Source: Gemmatimonas sp.
GTDB taxonomy: Bacteria; Gemmatimonadota; Gemmatimonadetes; Gemmatimonadales; Gemmatimonadaceae
Length of the DNA: 61,300 nt
Direction of reading: 5' to 3'
NCBI GenBank assembly: GCA_011390805.1
Contig: JAABRT010000017.1
Location: forward strand, 1 to 61,300
The translations under genes were made by a program, and so were the position numbers. Below are positions 27,207-36,453 of the stretch, in pieces. The notes beneath the pieces were generated by a model. The model was not told the DNA's origin and did not search any database. It saw only the letters and a list, made by a program, of their open reading frames with translations. Position 1 is the stretch's first letter; every line of letters begins with the position of its first letter.

Positions 27207-27231
27207 GCGTGCACAAGCTGCTTGTGCACGC
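27207..27231. promoter_or_regulatory. perfect 25-bp palindrome, possible enhancer site for a sigma-54 activator
   Basis: The arms GCGTGCACAAGC and GCTTGTGCACGC are perfect 12-base inverted repeats around a single T. The site is about 70-105 bases upstream of the sigma-54-type element, the usual distance for an enhancer-binding protein. A half-site GCTTGTGCA recurs at 27105-27113. It could alternatively be a hairpin in a transcript. Confidence 0.55.
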
Positions 27232-27302
27232 TCTCGATGAAACAAAGTGACTTTTGCTGTACTGCAGGTTCTACACGTGTATCAGCGCGCGTTCAGCTGC
27301 GA

Positions 27303-27328
27303 TTTGCACATGCTTGCTGACGTGCAAA
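27303..27328. promoter_or_regulatory. second dyad, TTTGCAC-N12-GTGCAAA
   Basis: Seven-base arms TTTGCAC and GTGCAAA are separated by 12 bases that include TGCTTGC. It shares the GTGCA core with the palindrome at 27207-27231 and lies about 165 bases upstream of the DUF456 gene. A 10-base palindrome TACACGTGTA at 27272-27281 falls between them. Together these fill most of the 437-base gap 27058-27494, which has no supported gene. Confidence 0.4.
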
Positions 27329-27494
27329 AACACATTGCCCGCAGGTAATACATCGCGTTGTATTCATTACCGGTTACGGCTACTCACCGGGGAGTAGCTG
27401 CACGTATCGCGCTGTGCATAAGCAGACGGCAGTGAGTGCAGCAGATGCGTGCTTGCTCAACTAGCGGTGCGGCAGGCACCGATGTTATGTCCTG

Positions 27495-28094
27495 ATGATG
27501 AACACCTTCGCTGTGCTCCAAATACTCCTGCTCGGCCTCGCGTTGCTGGCGGGGCTGATCATCGTGCCGCTGGGCTTACCAGGGCTGTGGATCATGCTCG
27601 GTGCCGGTTTGCTGTATTGGATTCTGCTTCCCGCCGGTGGCATCGGGCTATTCACATTCGGTGTGGCAGCAGTGGTTGTCGTGCTCGCGGAGGTGCTGGA
27701 GTTCACCATCGCCGGCAACTACACGCGCAAATACGGCGGCTCACGTCGGGCTGCGTGGGGAGCGATTATTGGCGGTATTGCCGGTGCCGTGATCGGTGTG
27801 CCCGTCCCCATGCTCGGTTCACTTGTGGGCGCGTTCGCCGGAACGTTCGCAGGTGCGTTTGCCGGCGAGTGGAGCACACAATCAACGCGTAGCGACATGC
27901 AGCCGCGGATGATCGCGCGCCACGACGATATGGCGCGCGATGGCTCAACCTCCGGTACCTCCACGCAAGGCAGTGCGACACGCGCGGCTACCGGTGCACT
28001 GCTCGGCCGCGCTGTTGCTTCTGCTGTGAAGTCAGGGCTGGGCGTGCTGGTAGCGATCTGGTTTATGCTGGCCGCTATTCTCGGCGCGACGTGA
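27495..28094 (+). CDS. DUF456 family membrane protein
   Basis: This 199-residue membrane protein has an N-terminal helix pair with PLGLPGLWIMLGAGLLYW and a long Gly/Ala-rich segment (GAIIGGIAGAVIGVPVPMLGSLVGAFAGTFAGAFAGE), which match the DUF456 family. A polar insert (about 130-160) precedes a final helix. Function is unknown. Two ATG codons in a row (27495 and 27498) can start it. It converges on olsA with a 21-base gap and has no clear operon partner. Confidence 0.82.
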   Translation: MMNTFAVLQILLLGLALLAGLIIVPLGLPGLWIMLGAGLLYWILLPAGGIGLFTFGVAAVVVVLAEVLEFTIAGNYTRKYGGSRRAAWGAIIGGIAGAVIGVPVPMLGSLVGAFAGTFAGAFAGEWSTQSTRSDMQPRMIARHDDMARDGSTSGTSTQGSATRAATGALLGRAVASAVKSGLGVLVAIWFMLAAILGAT

Positions 28095-28115
28095 TTTGGC
28101 TGCCGCTATCCGGCT

Positions 28116-28991
28116 TCACTCTCTGACAGACAGTGTCGCGTGAACGTGTCCAGCCTGACGGGCCACAGACTGCTGTGCAGCGCGTCCCAGGCGTTTCCGC
28201 GGCGCACTCAGCGCGCGCAATGGATCACCTATACGCACTACGTACACCACCCGGGGCAAGCTGGCCACCAACGGGATGTGTGCAAGCAGCGTCGTGTCGC
28301 CACACCACGCGACGTGTGTGCGAGCACTTGCCCTACCGGAGGGTACAATGGCACGCAACGAAACCGGCACAACCGGGACACGCCCCCTGGTCGCAGCTTC
28401 GAACAGGGAGGTTCTGAACGGCAACGTGCGCGAGCCATCACTTGTTGTGCCCTCGGCGAACAGCACAACCGCGCGGCGCTGCAGTGCGGTTGCGACCGCG
28501 GGAATGGTGCGCAACAGGTCCCGCTTCCGGAGTCGCGCCACAAACACCGTCTCAAGTGCACGCGCGGCCCGTGCAATCACCGGCCAGCGAGCCACATCAT
28601 CCTTGGCGACGAAGGTGGCTTCGGGGAACACCGAATGCATGACCAGGATATCGATCCAGCTCAGATGATTGCAGGCCAACAATGCAGGGGTGTCGCATGT
28701 TCGTCCAGCTACTTGCACACGAACGTTGAGCACACGCAGCACTGCGCGCGAAGCATGTACGGTAACGCGGCGCGCTACGCACCGTGATGTAATGGCTGCA
28801 AACAGCGCTGACAGCACCAGCATGACGGCCGTGATCGCCACCAGTATCACCAGTAGCATCAGACGTACAGATGTCCGGAGCATTGATGCAAGGTACGACC
28901 GGAGCCCGGCCAGCCTGCCTTGCATGGTGGCTCGTTCCGGCCAGCCGTCTGCCTCCGGCACCTGCCATGATCCCGCCTCCGCGATATTCAC
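28116..28991 (-). CDS. olsA: lysophospholipid/lyso-ornithine-lipid acyltransferase (PlsC/OlsA type)
   Basis: This 291-residue protein has an N-terminal membrane helix (about 42-66) and a PlsC-type acyltransferase domain: the catalytic CNHLSWIDI (HX4D) and the glycerophosphate-pocket motif LFAEGTTSDG. On its own it could be any 1-acyl-glycerol-3-phosphate acyltransferase. The start overlaps the stop of the OlsB-like gene by four bases, and that olsB-olsA order is the standard ornithine-lipid operon, so OlsA is the better name. It would add the second acyl chain to lyso-ornithine lipid at the inner membrane. Confidence 0.82.
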   Translation of the reverse strand: MNIAEAGSWQVPEADGWPERATMQGRLAGLRSYLASMLRTSVRLMLLVILVAITAVMLVLSALFAAITSRCVARRVTVHASRAVLRVLNVRVQVAGRTCDTPALLACNHLSWIDILVMHSVFPEATFVAKDDVARWPVIARAARALETVFVARLRKRDLLRTIPAVATALQRRAVVLFAEGTTSDGSRTLPFRTSLFEAATRGRVPVVPVSLRAIVPSGRASARTHVAWCGDTTLLAHIPLVASLPRVVYVVRIGDPLRALSAPRKRLGRAAQQSVARQAGHVHATLSVRE

Positions 28992-29884
28992 GCGAAGAAT
29001 GATCGGAAGGTACGCGTGTCGAGTTCGTGCACATCGAGCAACACGAGGCAGTCTGTGGTACCAAACGCGCGGTCAACTGCCGGTGGTCCGCACACCCGGG
29101 CACCAAGCGCGAGATAACTGTCGAAGAGCGGTGACAACTGCCCGTCCATCATACCGCCGTCGGGCAGCATGCGCCCATCGTCCGGAAGCGCGCGTGCTTC
29201 GAAGCGCGGGCGCACGAACACCGACTCGTGCAGCGCCTGGCGTTGGTGCACCATGAGCCAGGCATGCTGCGCAATCTGCACATCGGTGCCCGGCAGCGAG
29301 CAGCAGCCAAACAGATAGCGCTTCCCGTTCCATTGCAGGTAGCGCGCCAATCCGCGCCACAGCAGCCGCAGCACGCGCCCGTTCCGATGAGACGTCGCGA
29401 CACAAGCGCGACCGATTTCCACCGCACCTTCGATTACACGCGGCGGCAGTGTGGACAACTCGAAAAGCGTTGCACCGTAGAAGCCGTGCCGGGTTGCAGC
29501 CATGGTCGATGTCTGCAGGCGGTACGTGCCTACCACCTCGCCGGTCGCTCGATGCTCAATCATCAAATGGTGAAAAGACGGGTCGCGCTCGTCCTCGTCG
29601 CGACCGTTCACGCTGTCATCATCATTGCCCGTGCACAAATTCGCGCTGAACACACTGAAGCGCAGCCGTTGCACGGCGTGCAGGTCTGCGCGTGTCCAGG
29701 CAAAACGCATCCGATACGGGCCTGCTTCCACCTGACCGGGAGGAATTCCGTCAGTGAAGTGCGGAAAGACCTCAGTGTGCATCGTGCCGTGGTCCAGCGC
29801 GCTCGCGTGCAGACTCGCATTGCCGATCGTTGGTGCATGCACAGGCCGCTCCAGAAAAGAGTCAGTCAGAACCTGCCCAATCAT
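28988..29884 (-). CDS. olsB: OlsB-like ornithine N-acyltransferase (GNAT fold)
   Basis: This 298-residue protein matches the OlsB/hemolysin-like acyltransferases in layout: RLRFSVFSANL, then FHHLMIEHRATGEVVGTYRL, EIGRACVATSHRNGRVLRLLWRG and a C-terminal FDSYLALGARVCGPPAVDRAF. OlsB transfers a 3-hydroxy-acyl chain from acyl carrier protein to the alpha-amino group of ornithine, making lyso-ornithine lipid. Ornithine lipids replace phospholipids under phosphate shortage and alter envelope stability. The start is uncertain: ATG 29884 gives the full length, while ATG 29782 (MHTEVFPHF) would remove 34 residues without family similarity. Confidence 0.82.
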   Translation of the reverse strand: MIGQVLTDSFLERPVHAPTIGNASLHASALDHGTMHTEVFPHFTDGIPPGQVEAGPYRMRFAWTRADLHAVQRLRFSVFSANLCTGNDDDSVNGRDEDERDPSFHHLMIEHRATGEVVGTYRLQTSTMAATRHGFYGATLFELSTLPPRVIEGAVEIGRACVATSHRNGRVLRLLWRGLARYLQWNGKRYLFGCCSLPGTDVQIAQHAWLMVHQRQALHESVFVRPRFEARALPDDGRMLPDGGMMDGQLSPLFDSYLALGARVCGPPAVDRAFGTTDCLVLLDVHELDTRTFRSFFA

Positions 29885-30049
29885 TGGCCTTACTGGTCAG
29901 GATCTGATGAATCGTCTGAAACGTGGCGGTCTCATCCAGGCAACAGTTGCGTCGCCGCTGACCGCTATTGCGCGCTGCGCACGATCGGGTATCGTTGCTC
30001 AAGTCACCGTCGCCGCTGACGGCCACGTCTCTCCCGAGCCCGTCGTCAC

Positions 30050-32056
30050 ATGCGCGCTGCAAACCCGCTGAGTCAACGCCCGTCGAACGCATCTCGCGTT
30101 TGGCGCCTTTCCCGTCGCCCGCTGCTGCATGCGGCAATGCTGTTCGCCACAGCGGCATGGCTACAGGCACAGCCCGTGGCCTCAGACTCCTCGCTCATCG
30201 CCCGCCGCCACGCGCTGGAAGCCGAGCTGCAGAGCACCGCCGAGGTGCACCGTTCGGTGATGATGCCCATGCGTGACGGGACGCGGCTCATGACCGACAT
30301 TTACGTGCCGAAACAGCGCTCCGGCCCGGTGCCGCTGATCCTGAGCAAAACGCCGTACAACATGAACTGGTGGGATGTCCGTACGGGTGCTCCGCGTGAC
30401 TGGACTTCGGTGCTCGGCGCGCTGAAGCGTGGATACGCGTACGCGTTTCAGAATGAACGCGGACATTTTTTCAGTGAGGGGGAATACGACATTCTCGGCC
30501 CGCCGGCCACAGATGGGGAAGACGCCATTGCGTGGTTTACGCGCCAGCCCTGGAGCAACGGCAAGGTTGGTTTGATCGGTTGCTCGAGCACGGCCGAGTA
30601 TCAGATGGCGGTGGCGGCAACGCGACCGGCAGGACTGGGCACGATCATCTCGCAGGGCTTCGGTGCCGGCGTTGGTCGTGTGGGCGGCTGGTACGAGCAA
30701 GGCAACTGGTATCGCGGTGGAGCGGTCCAGATGCTGTTTATCGCGTGGCTCTACGGTCAGCAGAATACGCAGCGTCCCATGTTTGCGGCGACAACCAGTC
30801 AGGAAGATCTCACCCGTTTGCGCAAGTCGTTTGACCTCGCACAGCAGTTGCCACCGGTGGACTGGTCGATGGCACTTTGGCACTTGCCAATGCAGGACAT
30901 TATCAAAGCGGTAGACGGACCACGTGGCGTGTTCGCCGACAAAATGCCGGTGCCTACCGGCGGAGAAATGATCAGACGCACGCCCAATGATGCGCGGTGG
31001 TACAAAGGAGGGCTGTACCACGACGATATGCCATTCAATACACCGGCACTGTGGTTCATGAGCTGGTACGACGTCTCGGTGGGACCGAACATCGCGATGT
31101 GGCAGCACGCAATGAAGAGCGCATCACCGGAGATCGGGCAGCAGCAACACGCGGTAATCGCGCCCGTCGCGCACTGCGCCTACACACGCGCTACGGAAAA
31201 CACTGTGGTGGGTGAGCGCAGCATGGGTGATGCACGGCTCGACTATGACGCACTCACGTACGACTGGTTTGACACATTCCTGAAAGGCGAGCGTACCGGG
31301 TTGCTCGATACCCTGCCGCGCGTGCGCTACTTCACCATGGGCAGTAATCGCTGGCAATCGAGTGATGTCTGGCCGCCACGTGGTGCGACTCCGATGACGT
31401 ACTATCTCAGCAACAACGGTTCCGCGAACTCGCTCAGTGGCTCCGGGGCGTTGGTATCGCGCGTTCCATCACGCGCGCTCGTCGACACGTTTTCGTACGA
31501 TCCCGCCAAACCGGTGACCAGCTACGGTGGCAACGTGTGCTGCACCGGCACGGCTATTCAGGCGGGCTCGTTCGATCAGCGTGTGCGGGAAGCCGACCCT
31601 CGTATTCTTGTGTATTCGTCTGCACCGCTCACCGAGGGAATCGAAGTCAGTGGACCCGTTACGGTCACCCTCTACGTTTCAAGCGATGCCCGCGACACCG
31701 ACTTCACGGTGAAGCTGCTTGACGTTGATACAGCGGGACGTGCGTGGAATCTTGACGAAACGATTCAGCGCATGCGTTATCACACCGGCTACGACCAGCC
31801 GCAAACACGCATGGAGCCGGGGAAGACCTATAAGGTCACGCTTGGCCCACTGAATACGAGCAACTACTTCAAGCCAGGTCACCGCATCCGTATTGAAGTG
31901 TCGAGCAGCAACTTCCCGCGCTTTGATCGCAACTTGAATACCGGCGGGTCAAATTTTGACGAGACCATCGGTGTCGTGGCGAAAAACAGCGTGCATCTGG
32001 GACGCGCAACGCCGTCGAGTGTGACACTGACTGTGGTGCGACCAGCGCCCCGGTGA
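30050..32056 (+). CDS. CocE/NonD family (S15-type) serine hydrolase, exported
   Basis: This 668-residue protein has a signal-like N-terminus (hydrophobic to about residue 41, ending LQAQPVA). An alpha/beta-hydrolase domain follows with [14 protein letters not shown] and nucleophile region [12 protein letters not shown] (Ser179), then the C-terminal jelly-roll domain of X-Pro dipeptidyl-peptidases. Family members include cocaine esterase, glutaryl-7-ACA acylase and X-Pro peptidases, so an exported esterase, amidase or peptidase is expected without a firm substrate. Its stop overlaps the start of the HupE/UreJ-like gene, beginning a rightward set that ends with a methyltransferase. Confidence 0.88.
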   Translation: MRAANPLSQRPSNASRVWRLSRRPLLHAAMLFATAAWLQAQPVASDSSLIARRHALEAELQSTAEVHRSVMMPMRDGTRLMTDIYVPKQRSGPVPLILSKTPYNMNWWDVRTGAPRDWTSVLGALKRGYAYAFQNERGHFFSEGEYDILGPPATDGEDAIAWFTRQPWSNGKVGLIGCSSTAEYQMAVAATRPAGLGTIISQGFGAGVGRVGGWYEQGNWYRGGAVQMLFIAWLYGQQNTQRPMFAATTSQEDLTRLRKSFDLAQQLPPVDWSMALWHLPMQDIIKAVDGPRGVFADKMPVPTGGEMIRRTPNDARWYKGGLYHDDMPFNTPALWFMSWYDVSVGPNIAMWQHAMKSASPEIGQQQHAVIAPVAHCAYTRATENTVVGERSMGDARLDYDALTYDWFDTFLKGERTGLLDTLPRVRYFTMGSNRWQSSDVWPPRGATPMTYYLSNNGSANSLSGSGALVSRVPSRALVDTFSYDPAKPVTSYGGNVCCTGTAIQAGSFDQRVREADPRILVYSSAPLTEGIEVSGPVTVTLYVSSDARDTDFTVKLLDVDTAGRAWNLDETIQRMRYHTGYDQPQTRMEPGKTYKVTLGPLNTSNYFKPGHRIRIEVSSSNFPRFDRNLNTGGSNFDETIGVVAKNSVHLGRATPSSVTLTVVRPAPR

Positions 32057-32712
32057 CGGAGTTCGCGCTCTACTTTCGCCTCGGCTTCAATCACATTACG
32101 GATGTCGCCGGTTACGATCATATCCTCTTCGTCGCTGTGCTGGCGGTGAGCTACGAACCCACCGCCATCAAACGACTCGTCCTGCTCGTGACCGCGTTCA
32201 CACTCGGTCACTCGGTCACGCTCGCACTCGCGACGCTGGACCGTGTAAGCGTGTCTTCGCAACTCATCGAGACACTGATTCCGGTAACGATCCTGGTCGG
32301 GGCCATCCAGGCAGCCTGGGGGCAGCGGGCAACCACACGAGTCGGGCAAGCGAAGGGTACGGACTTACCTGACACTATCGCGGGCATCGCGTCGGGGAAC
32401 AGCCGACTCGATGCACATGATTTTGCGCGATTCACCCTCGCCGCCGTTTTTGGACTTATCCACGGGCTCGGCTTCAGTAGCTTTCTTCGTATGTTGCTCG
32501 GCGGTGAAGAGTCGTTGGTAGGGCCGTTGCTTGCGTTTAATGTCGGCCTTGAATCCGGTCAGCTGCTCATACTGGGCGCCGTGCTCATGTCGGGAGCCGT
32601 TGCCCAACGGGTGCTGCGACTCTCGCGCAACTCGTGGGTACTTGCTGTAGCGCTGTTCACCGGCATAGCCGCGTTGCAGCTGCTCATGCAACGCCTGAAC
32701 GCGGCGACGTAG
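32053..32712 (+). CDS. HupE/UreJ-type membrane protein
   Basis: This 219-residue membrane protein has about six helices. It carries the N-terminal signature [19 protein letters not shown], the [21 protein letters not shown] helix and [13 protein letters not shown], as in the HupE/UreJ_2 family. Histidines and an Asp in helices suggest divalent metal transport, and relatives move Ni or Co, but the substrate here is unknown. The start is GTG overlapping the hydrolase stop. It lies 117 bases before an M1 metallopeptidase gene. Confidence 0.85.
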   Translation: MTEFALYFRLGFNHITDVAGYDHILFVAVLAVSYEPTAIKRLVLLVTAFTLGHSVTLALATLDRVSVSSQLIETLIPVTILVGAIQAAWGQRATTRVGQAKGTDLPDTIAGIASGNSRLDAHDFARFTLAAVFGLIHGLGFSSFLRMLLGGEESLVGPLLAFNVGLESGQLLILGAVLMSGAVAQRVLRLSRNSWVLAVALFTGIAALQLLMQRLNAAT

Positions 32713-32829
32713 CTGCGCTTTGCCACCGCCCGTCATCGTGCAGCAGGATGTGCGTGCAGTGGTTTTCCGCGTGACGACACGATGTGGTGCGTCCGTGCCT
32801 GAATGCTTTCCGTTGTTGCTGGAGTCGTC

Positions 32830-34947
32830 ATGTTGATGTCACACACGTTTACGTTTGTGTCTCACTACGCGCGTCGTGCCCTGCTGGGCTTCGGGGTTGC
32901 GGTAGTGCTTGTGCCAACTGTCCATGGCCAACCGTGGCTCAAAGCCGATTCCACCGATCGGACGAATCAGTCGTACTTTCGCGCGCTGGCTGATTGGCCG
33001 TCGGCGAATCAGTTCCGCGATGCTCAGGGGCATCCCGGCCCGGGCTACTGGCAGCAGCGTGTTGATTATGTGATTCGTACGCGCCTGGACACGGTGCAGC
33101 ATCGCGTCTCGGGAACCGCGCGCGTCACGTACCACAACAACGCACCTGCCACGCTTACTTATCTGTGGTTTCAGCTCGACCAGAACATTGAGCAGCCCGA
33201 CAGTCGGGCAGCGCTGTCGCAGCCCGCCATACCGCAAACCTCGCTGCCCCCACAGGCGCAGAGCTTTCTCTTCCCCGATCGCTCGGTGCTTGGCAACACC
33301 ATTTCGCGTGTGCAGCTGGTCGATGCGCGCGGCCGACTGACCGACGCACGCTACATCATGAACGGTACGCAAATGCGTGTTGATCTGGCGGCACCTCTTG
33401 TTACCGGTGCGCAGGTTCAGCTCGAAGTAGAGTGGTCGCATGGAGTGCCCGAGGCCGGCACACAAAACTTCAATGGGCGCGGACAGCGCGAGCTCGTCAA
33501 AGACGGTTGGCTCTACGAAATGGCGCAGTGGTTTCCACGCGCCGCGGTGTACGACGATGTGAACGGCTGGAATAATGATCAGTTCTTGGGACAGGGAGAG
33601 TTCTACCTGAACTTCGGCAGCTATGATGTGCAGATCACGGTGCCACGTGATCACATTGTTCGCGCCACGGGAACGCTGCAGAACCCTGAACAGGTGCTCA
33701 CAGCAACGCAACGTCAGCGTCTCACGCAGGCCATGCGCGACACTGTACCCGTTTTTATCGTTGCGGCCAATGAGGTGGGCAGCGCCTCGGCGCGTCCGGC
33801 GGGTGCAGGAGAACTCACGTGGCGCTTCACAGCCGACAGCGTTCGCGACTTCGCCTGGGCATCAAGTCGAGCCTTTGTGTGGGACGCCGCTGGCTACACC
33901 TACCCCGAGAGCGGACGCCTTGTGGAAATGCACTCGGTGTATCCGCGCGATGCAATGCCGCTGTGGGACAAAGTGTCAACACGGGCCATCAAGCAGACGC
34001 TGATCACCTACGGGCGCATGACTTTTGAATATCCGTACGCACAAGCTTCAAACGTGCACGGACCTGTGTTCGGAATGGAGTATCCCATGATCGCGTTTTG
34101 CGGCGCCCGGCCGAGTCCTGACGGCACCTACACGCCGGCTCTTGAGTACTCGCTGGTGGCGGTCACCATTCACGAAGTGGGACACAACTGGTTTCCCATG
34201 ATCGTGGCGTCAGACGAACGCAAATGGACCTGGATGGACGAGGGGCTCAACAGCTTTCTCGAACACTACGCGTCACTCGACTGGGATCCCGACTGGCCCG
34301 CCGCACGGCTGCGTGGTTATGCCACCAACATTGCCCCCTATATGCGCACCAGTAATCAGGTGCCGATCATGACCGAGTCGGACTACATCCACACCGCCTT
34401 CGGTCCGAACGGTTACGCGAAGCCCGCGGCTGGACTGGTCATGCTTCGCGAACGCATTCTTGGCCCGGAACGATTCGACCTCGCCTTTCGCGAGTATTCC
34501 ACCAAGTGGGCCTTCAAGCATCCGCAACCGGCAGACTTCTATCGCTCTATCGGCAACGGCGCGGGCGAGAATCTCAGCTACTTCTGGCGCGGCTGGTTTT
34601 ACACAACCTACGCGAACGATCAGGCGGTCACATCAGTGACGTCGCAAGATGCACTGCCGCTCACCGGCGATCCGTCTCGTGGTCGTTTTTACCATCGGGT
34701 CACGATTGAAAACAACGGAGGATTGGTGCTGCCGATCGAGCTGCAGCTCACGTACACGGACGGCAGCTCCGAGCGTGTACGGTTGCCGGCAGAAACGTGG
34801 CGCAAGGATGAACGTCGCTTTGTGTACGGACACTTCAGCGAAAAGCCGCTCGCCTCAGTGATGCTCGACCCTGACAATGCCTACGCCGACGTAAATACGC
34901 AGAACAACCTGTGGACGGCGCCGGTTGCAGTGCCGGTGCCGCAGTGA
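32830..34947 (+). CDS. M1 family zinc metallopeptidase, exported
   Basis: This 705-residue exported aminopeptidase-like enzyme has a signal peptide ending near VPTVHGQ and an N-terminal beta domain. The zinc site HEVGH (448-452) is followed 18 residues later by Glu471 in DEGLNSF, the HEXXH-X18-E pattern of M1. The GMEYPM motif is the exopeptidase region, in place of GAMEN. The last 100 or so residues form a beta domain. Of the closely spaced ATG codons I chose 32830 because GGAG lies 6 bases upstream. It ends overlapping the DUF6702 gene, so the two are coupled. Confidence 0.9.
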   Translation: MLMSHTFTFVSHYARRALLGFGVAVVLVPTVHGQPWLKADSTDRTNQSYFRALADWPSANQFRDAQGHPGPGYWQQRVDYVIRTRLDTVQHRVSGTARVTYHNNAPATLTYLWFQLDQNIEQPDSRAALSQPAIPQTSLPPQAQSFLFPDRSVLGNTISRVQLVDARGRLTDARYIMNGTQMRVDLAAPLVTGAQVQLEVEWSHGVPEAGTQNFNGRGQRELVKDGWLYEMAQWFPRAAVYDDVNGWNNDQFLGQGEFYLNFGSYDVQITVPRDHIVRATGTLQNPEQVLTATQRQRLTQAMRDTVPVFIVAANEVGSASARPAGAGELTWRFTADSVRDFAWASSRAFVWDAAGYTYPESGRLVEMHSVYPRDAMPLWDKVSTRAIKQTLITYGRMTFEYPYAQASNVHGPVFGMEYPMIAFCGARPSPDGTYTPALEYSLVAVTIHEVGHNWFPMIVASDERKWTWMDEGLNSFLEHYASLDWDPDWPAARLRGYATNIAPYMRTSNQVPIMTESDYIHTAFGPNGYAKPAAGLVMLRERILGPERFDLAFREYSTKWAFKHPQPADFYRSIGNGAGENLSYFWRGWFYTTYANDQAVTSVTSQDALPLTGDPSRGRFYHRVTIENNGGLVLPIELQLTYTDGSSERVRLPAETWRKDERRFVYGHFSEKPLASVMLDPDNAYADVNTQNNLWTAPVAVPVPQ

Positions 34948-35594
34948 ACGCGCGATCAGGCGCGAGGGCGCGGTTGCGCGTTGGTGTCACACTGGTTGGC
35001 TGCGTTGTGATTGCGGCAGCTGACGCGTACGCGGGCGATGTCCGTTTGGGAAACGTTCGCGCAGGGGATAGCGCGCACCTCGCCAGTAATGCGTCGCCTG
35101 TGTCCGGCACCGCGTTGTCCGGGCGCGATCATGATGTGCACGTGAGCGTGTCGCGCGTGGCCGTAGAAGGCAGCGAAATATTCTGGCGCATTCGCTGTTT
35201 TGCCGATGATCTTGAACTGGCACTGCGACAGCACATCCGTGACAGCACCTTTGCCTTTGCCCGATCACGCTCCGACATTGCCGACTCGTTGGTGCTTGGC
35301 TACACGAAAAATCATCTGCAGCTTTCTGCAGACGGCGTACCCCTGGCCGTGCGGCTGATCAGGTCAGGTACCGAAGCTGATGAAAGCGGCGAACAGGTGC
35401 GCTGGTATGTGCTGTCGTTCAGCGCGCCTGCTCCACCCGAGTCGTTGCGCATCCGGCACGCCATGCTATTTGATGTTTACCGTGATCAGCAGAATCTGGT
35501 TACCCTCATGCATAGCGCCACCAATCGGCGGCTGCCGCTCTACTTCACCGCCGGCAATGACATTGCCCAGACCGTCACCTTTGATAAGCCGTGA
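34944..35594 (+). CDS. DUF6702 family exported protein
   Basis: This 216-residue protein starts with GTG overlapping the M1 peptidase stop. It has a signal-like N-terminus (RLRVGVTLVGCVVIAAADAYAG), then a low-complexity stretch and a domain with DHDVHVSVSRV, IFWRIRCFADDLELAL and a C-terminal MLFDVYRDQQNLV. That pattern matches DUF6702. Function is unknown. In other bacteria such proteins sit beside M1 peptidases and HupE/UreJ-type membrane proteins, which is also the arrangement here. Confidence 0.72.
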   Translation: MNARSGARARLRVGVTLVGCVVIAAADAYAGDVRLGNVRAGDSAHLASNASPVSGTALSGRDHDVHVSVSRVAVEGSEIFWRIRCFADDLELALRQHIRDSTFAFARSRSDIADSLVLGYTKNHLQLSADGVPLAVRLIRSGTEADESGEQVRWYVLSFSAPAPPESLRIRHAMLFDVYRDQQNLVTLMHSATNRRLPLYFTAGNDIAQTVTFDKP

Positions 35595-36211
35595 CCGACC
35601 ATCCGCATCAAATGTGGGAGGTGCGTTATCGCTCCGACCCGGACTATCTCTTTGGCACCGCACCAGCACGCTTTCTCAGCGACAACCCATGGCTCATCAT
35701 GCCGGGCGCGCGTGTATTGTGCGTGGCAGACGGCGAAGGGCGCAACGGAGTGCACCTGGCTCGTGCCGGCATGCAGGTTACCAGCTTCGACGTCTCACCT
35801 ACGGCTGTGATCCGAGCGCAGGCGCTCGCCGCGAGCACCGGTGTAGCGATCGATACGCATGTCAGCTCGTGGGACGATTGGGATTGGTCACGCACCTTTG
35901 ATCTGGTGGTCGGCATCTTCATTCAGTTTGCCGATCCGGCGTTTCGCATCAGGCAGTTTGAACATGTGACGCGCGCGCTTGTACCCGGTGGCCGATTGGC
36001 GCTTCATGGCTACAGTGTGGAGCAAATCGCACACGGCACTGGTGGCCCACCGAATGTTGCACAACTGTACACCGAAACACTGTTGCGCAACGCGTTCACA
36101 GGCTGGCAGGTGGAACGGTGTGCCGCCTACGAGCGCGATGTACAGGAGGGAAGCGCTCACAGCGGCCGCTCGGCGCTCATCGACTTCGTAGCGCGGCGGC
36201 CCTACGGCTGA
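35591..36211 (+). CDS. class I SAM-dependent methyltransferase (TehB-like)
   Basis: This 206-residue protein begins with GTG overlapping the DUF6702 stop. The N-terminus WEVRYRSDPDYLFGTAPARFL and motif I ARVLCVADGEGRNGVHLA are those of a Rossmann-type methyltransferase, close to TehB and thiopurine-methyltransferase-like proteins. Motif II FDVSP and a post-motif GGRLALHGYS follow. The substrate is unknown. It closes the overlapping M1-DUF6702-methyltransferase set. A 242-base gap follows with no supported gene and no clear promoter. Confidence 0.85.
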   Translation: MTDHPHQMWEVRYRSDPDYLFGTAPARFLSDNPWLIMPGARVLCVADGEGRNGVHLARAGMQVTSFDVSPTAVIRAQALAASTGVAIDTHVSSWDDWDWSRTFDLVVGIFIQFADPAFRIRQFEHVTRALVPGGRLALHGYSVEQIAHGTGGPPNVAQLYTETLLRNAFTGWQVERCAAYERDVQEGSAHSGRSALIDFVARRPYG

Positions 36212-36453
36212 GCTCGTGCAAGGAAATCCCCGATGTTCCGGGCGATCCCTGATCTTCATGATTGATGTAACATCCCGTGTCAAACAGACGATCACTTTGT
36301 CGGTTGACTCTCATATCGATCAGTCGTTCGACGCTGCTATCGCCAGTGGGGTGCCCGACATCTGGATACGGCGCTCGCAAACAGATGTGATCGGCGCTGA
36401 CGCTGTCACTCATGCAGCTGCACGCTCTCCTCAACCCCTCACCCGAGTAGACC

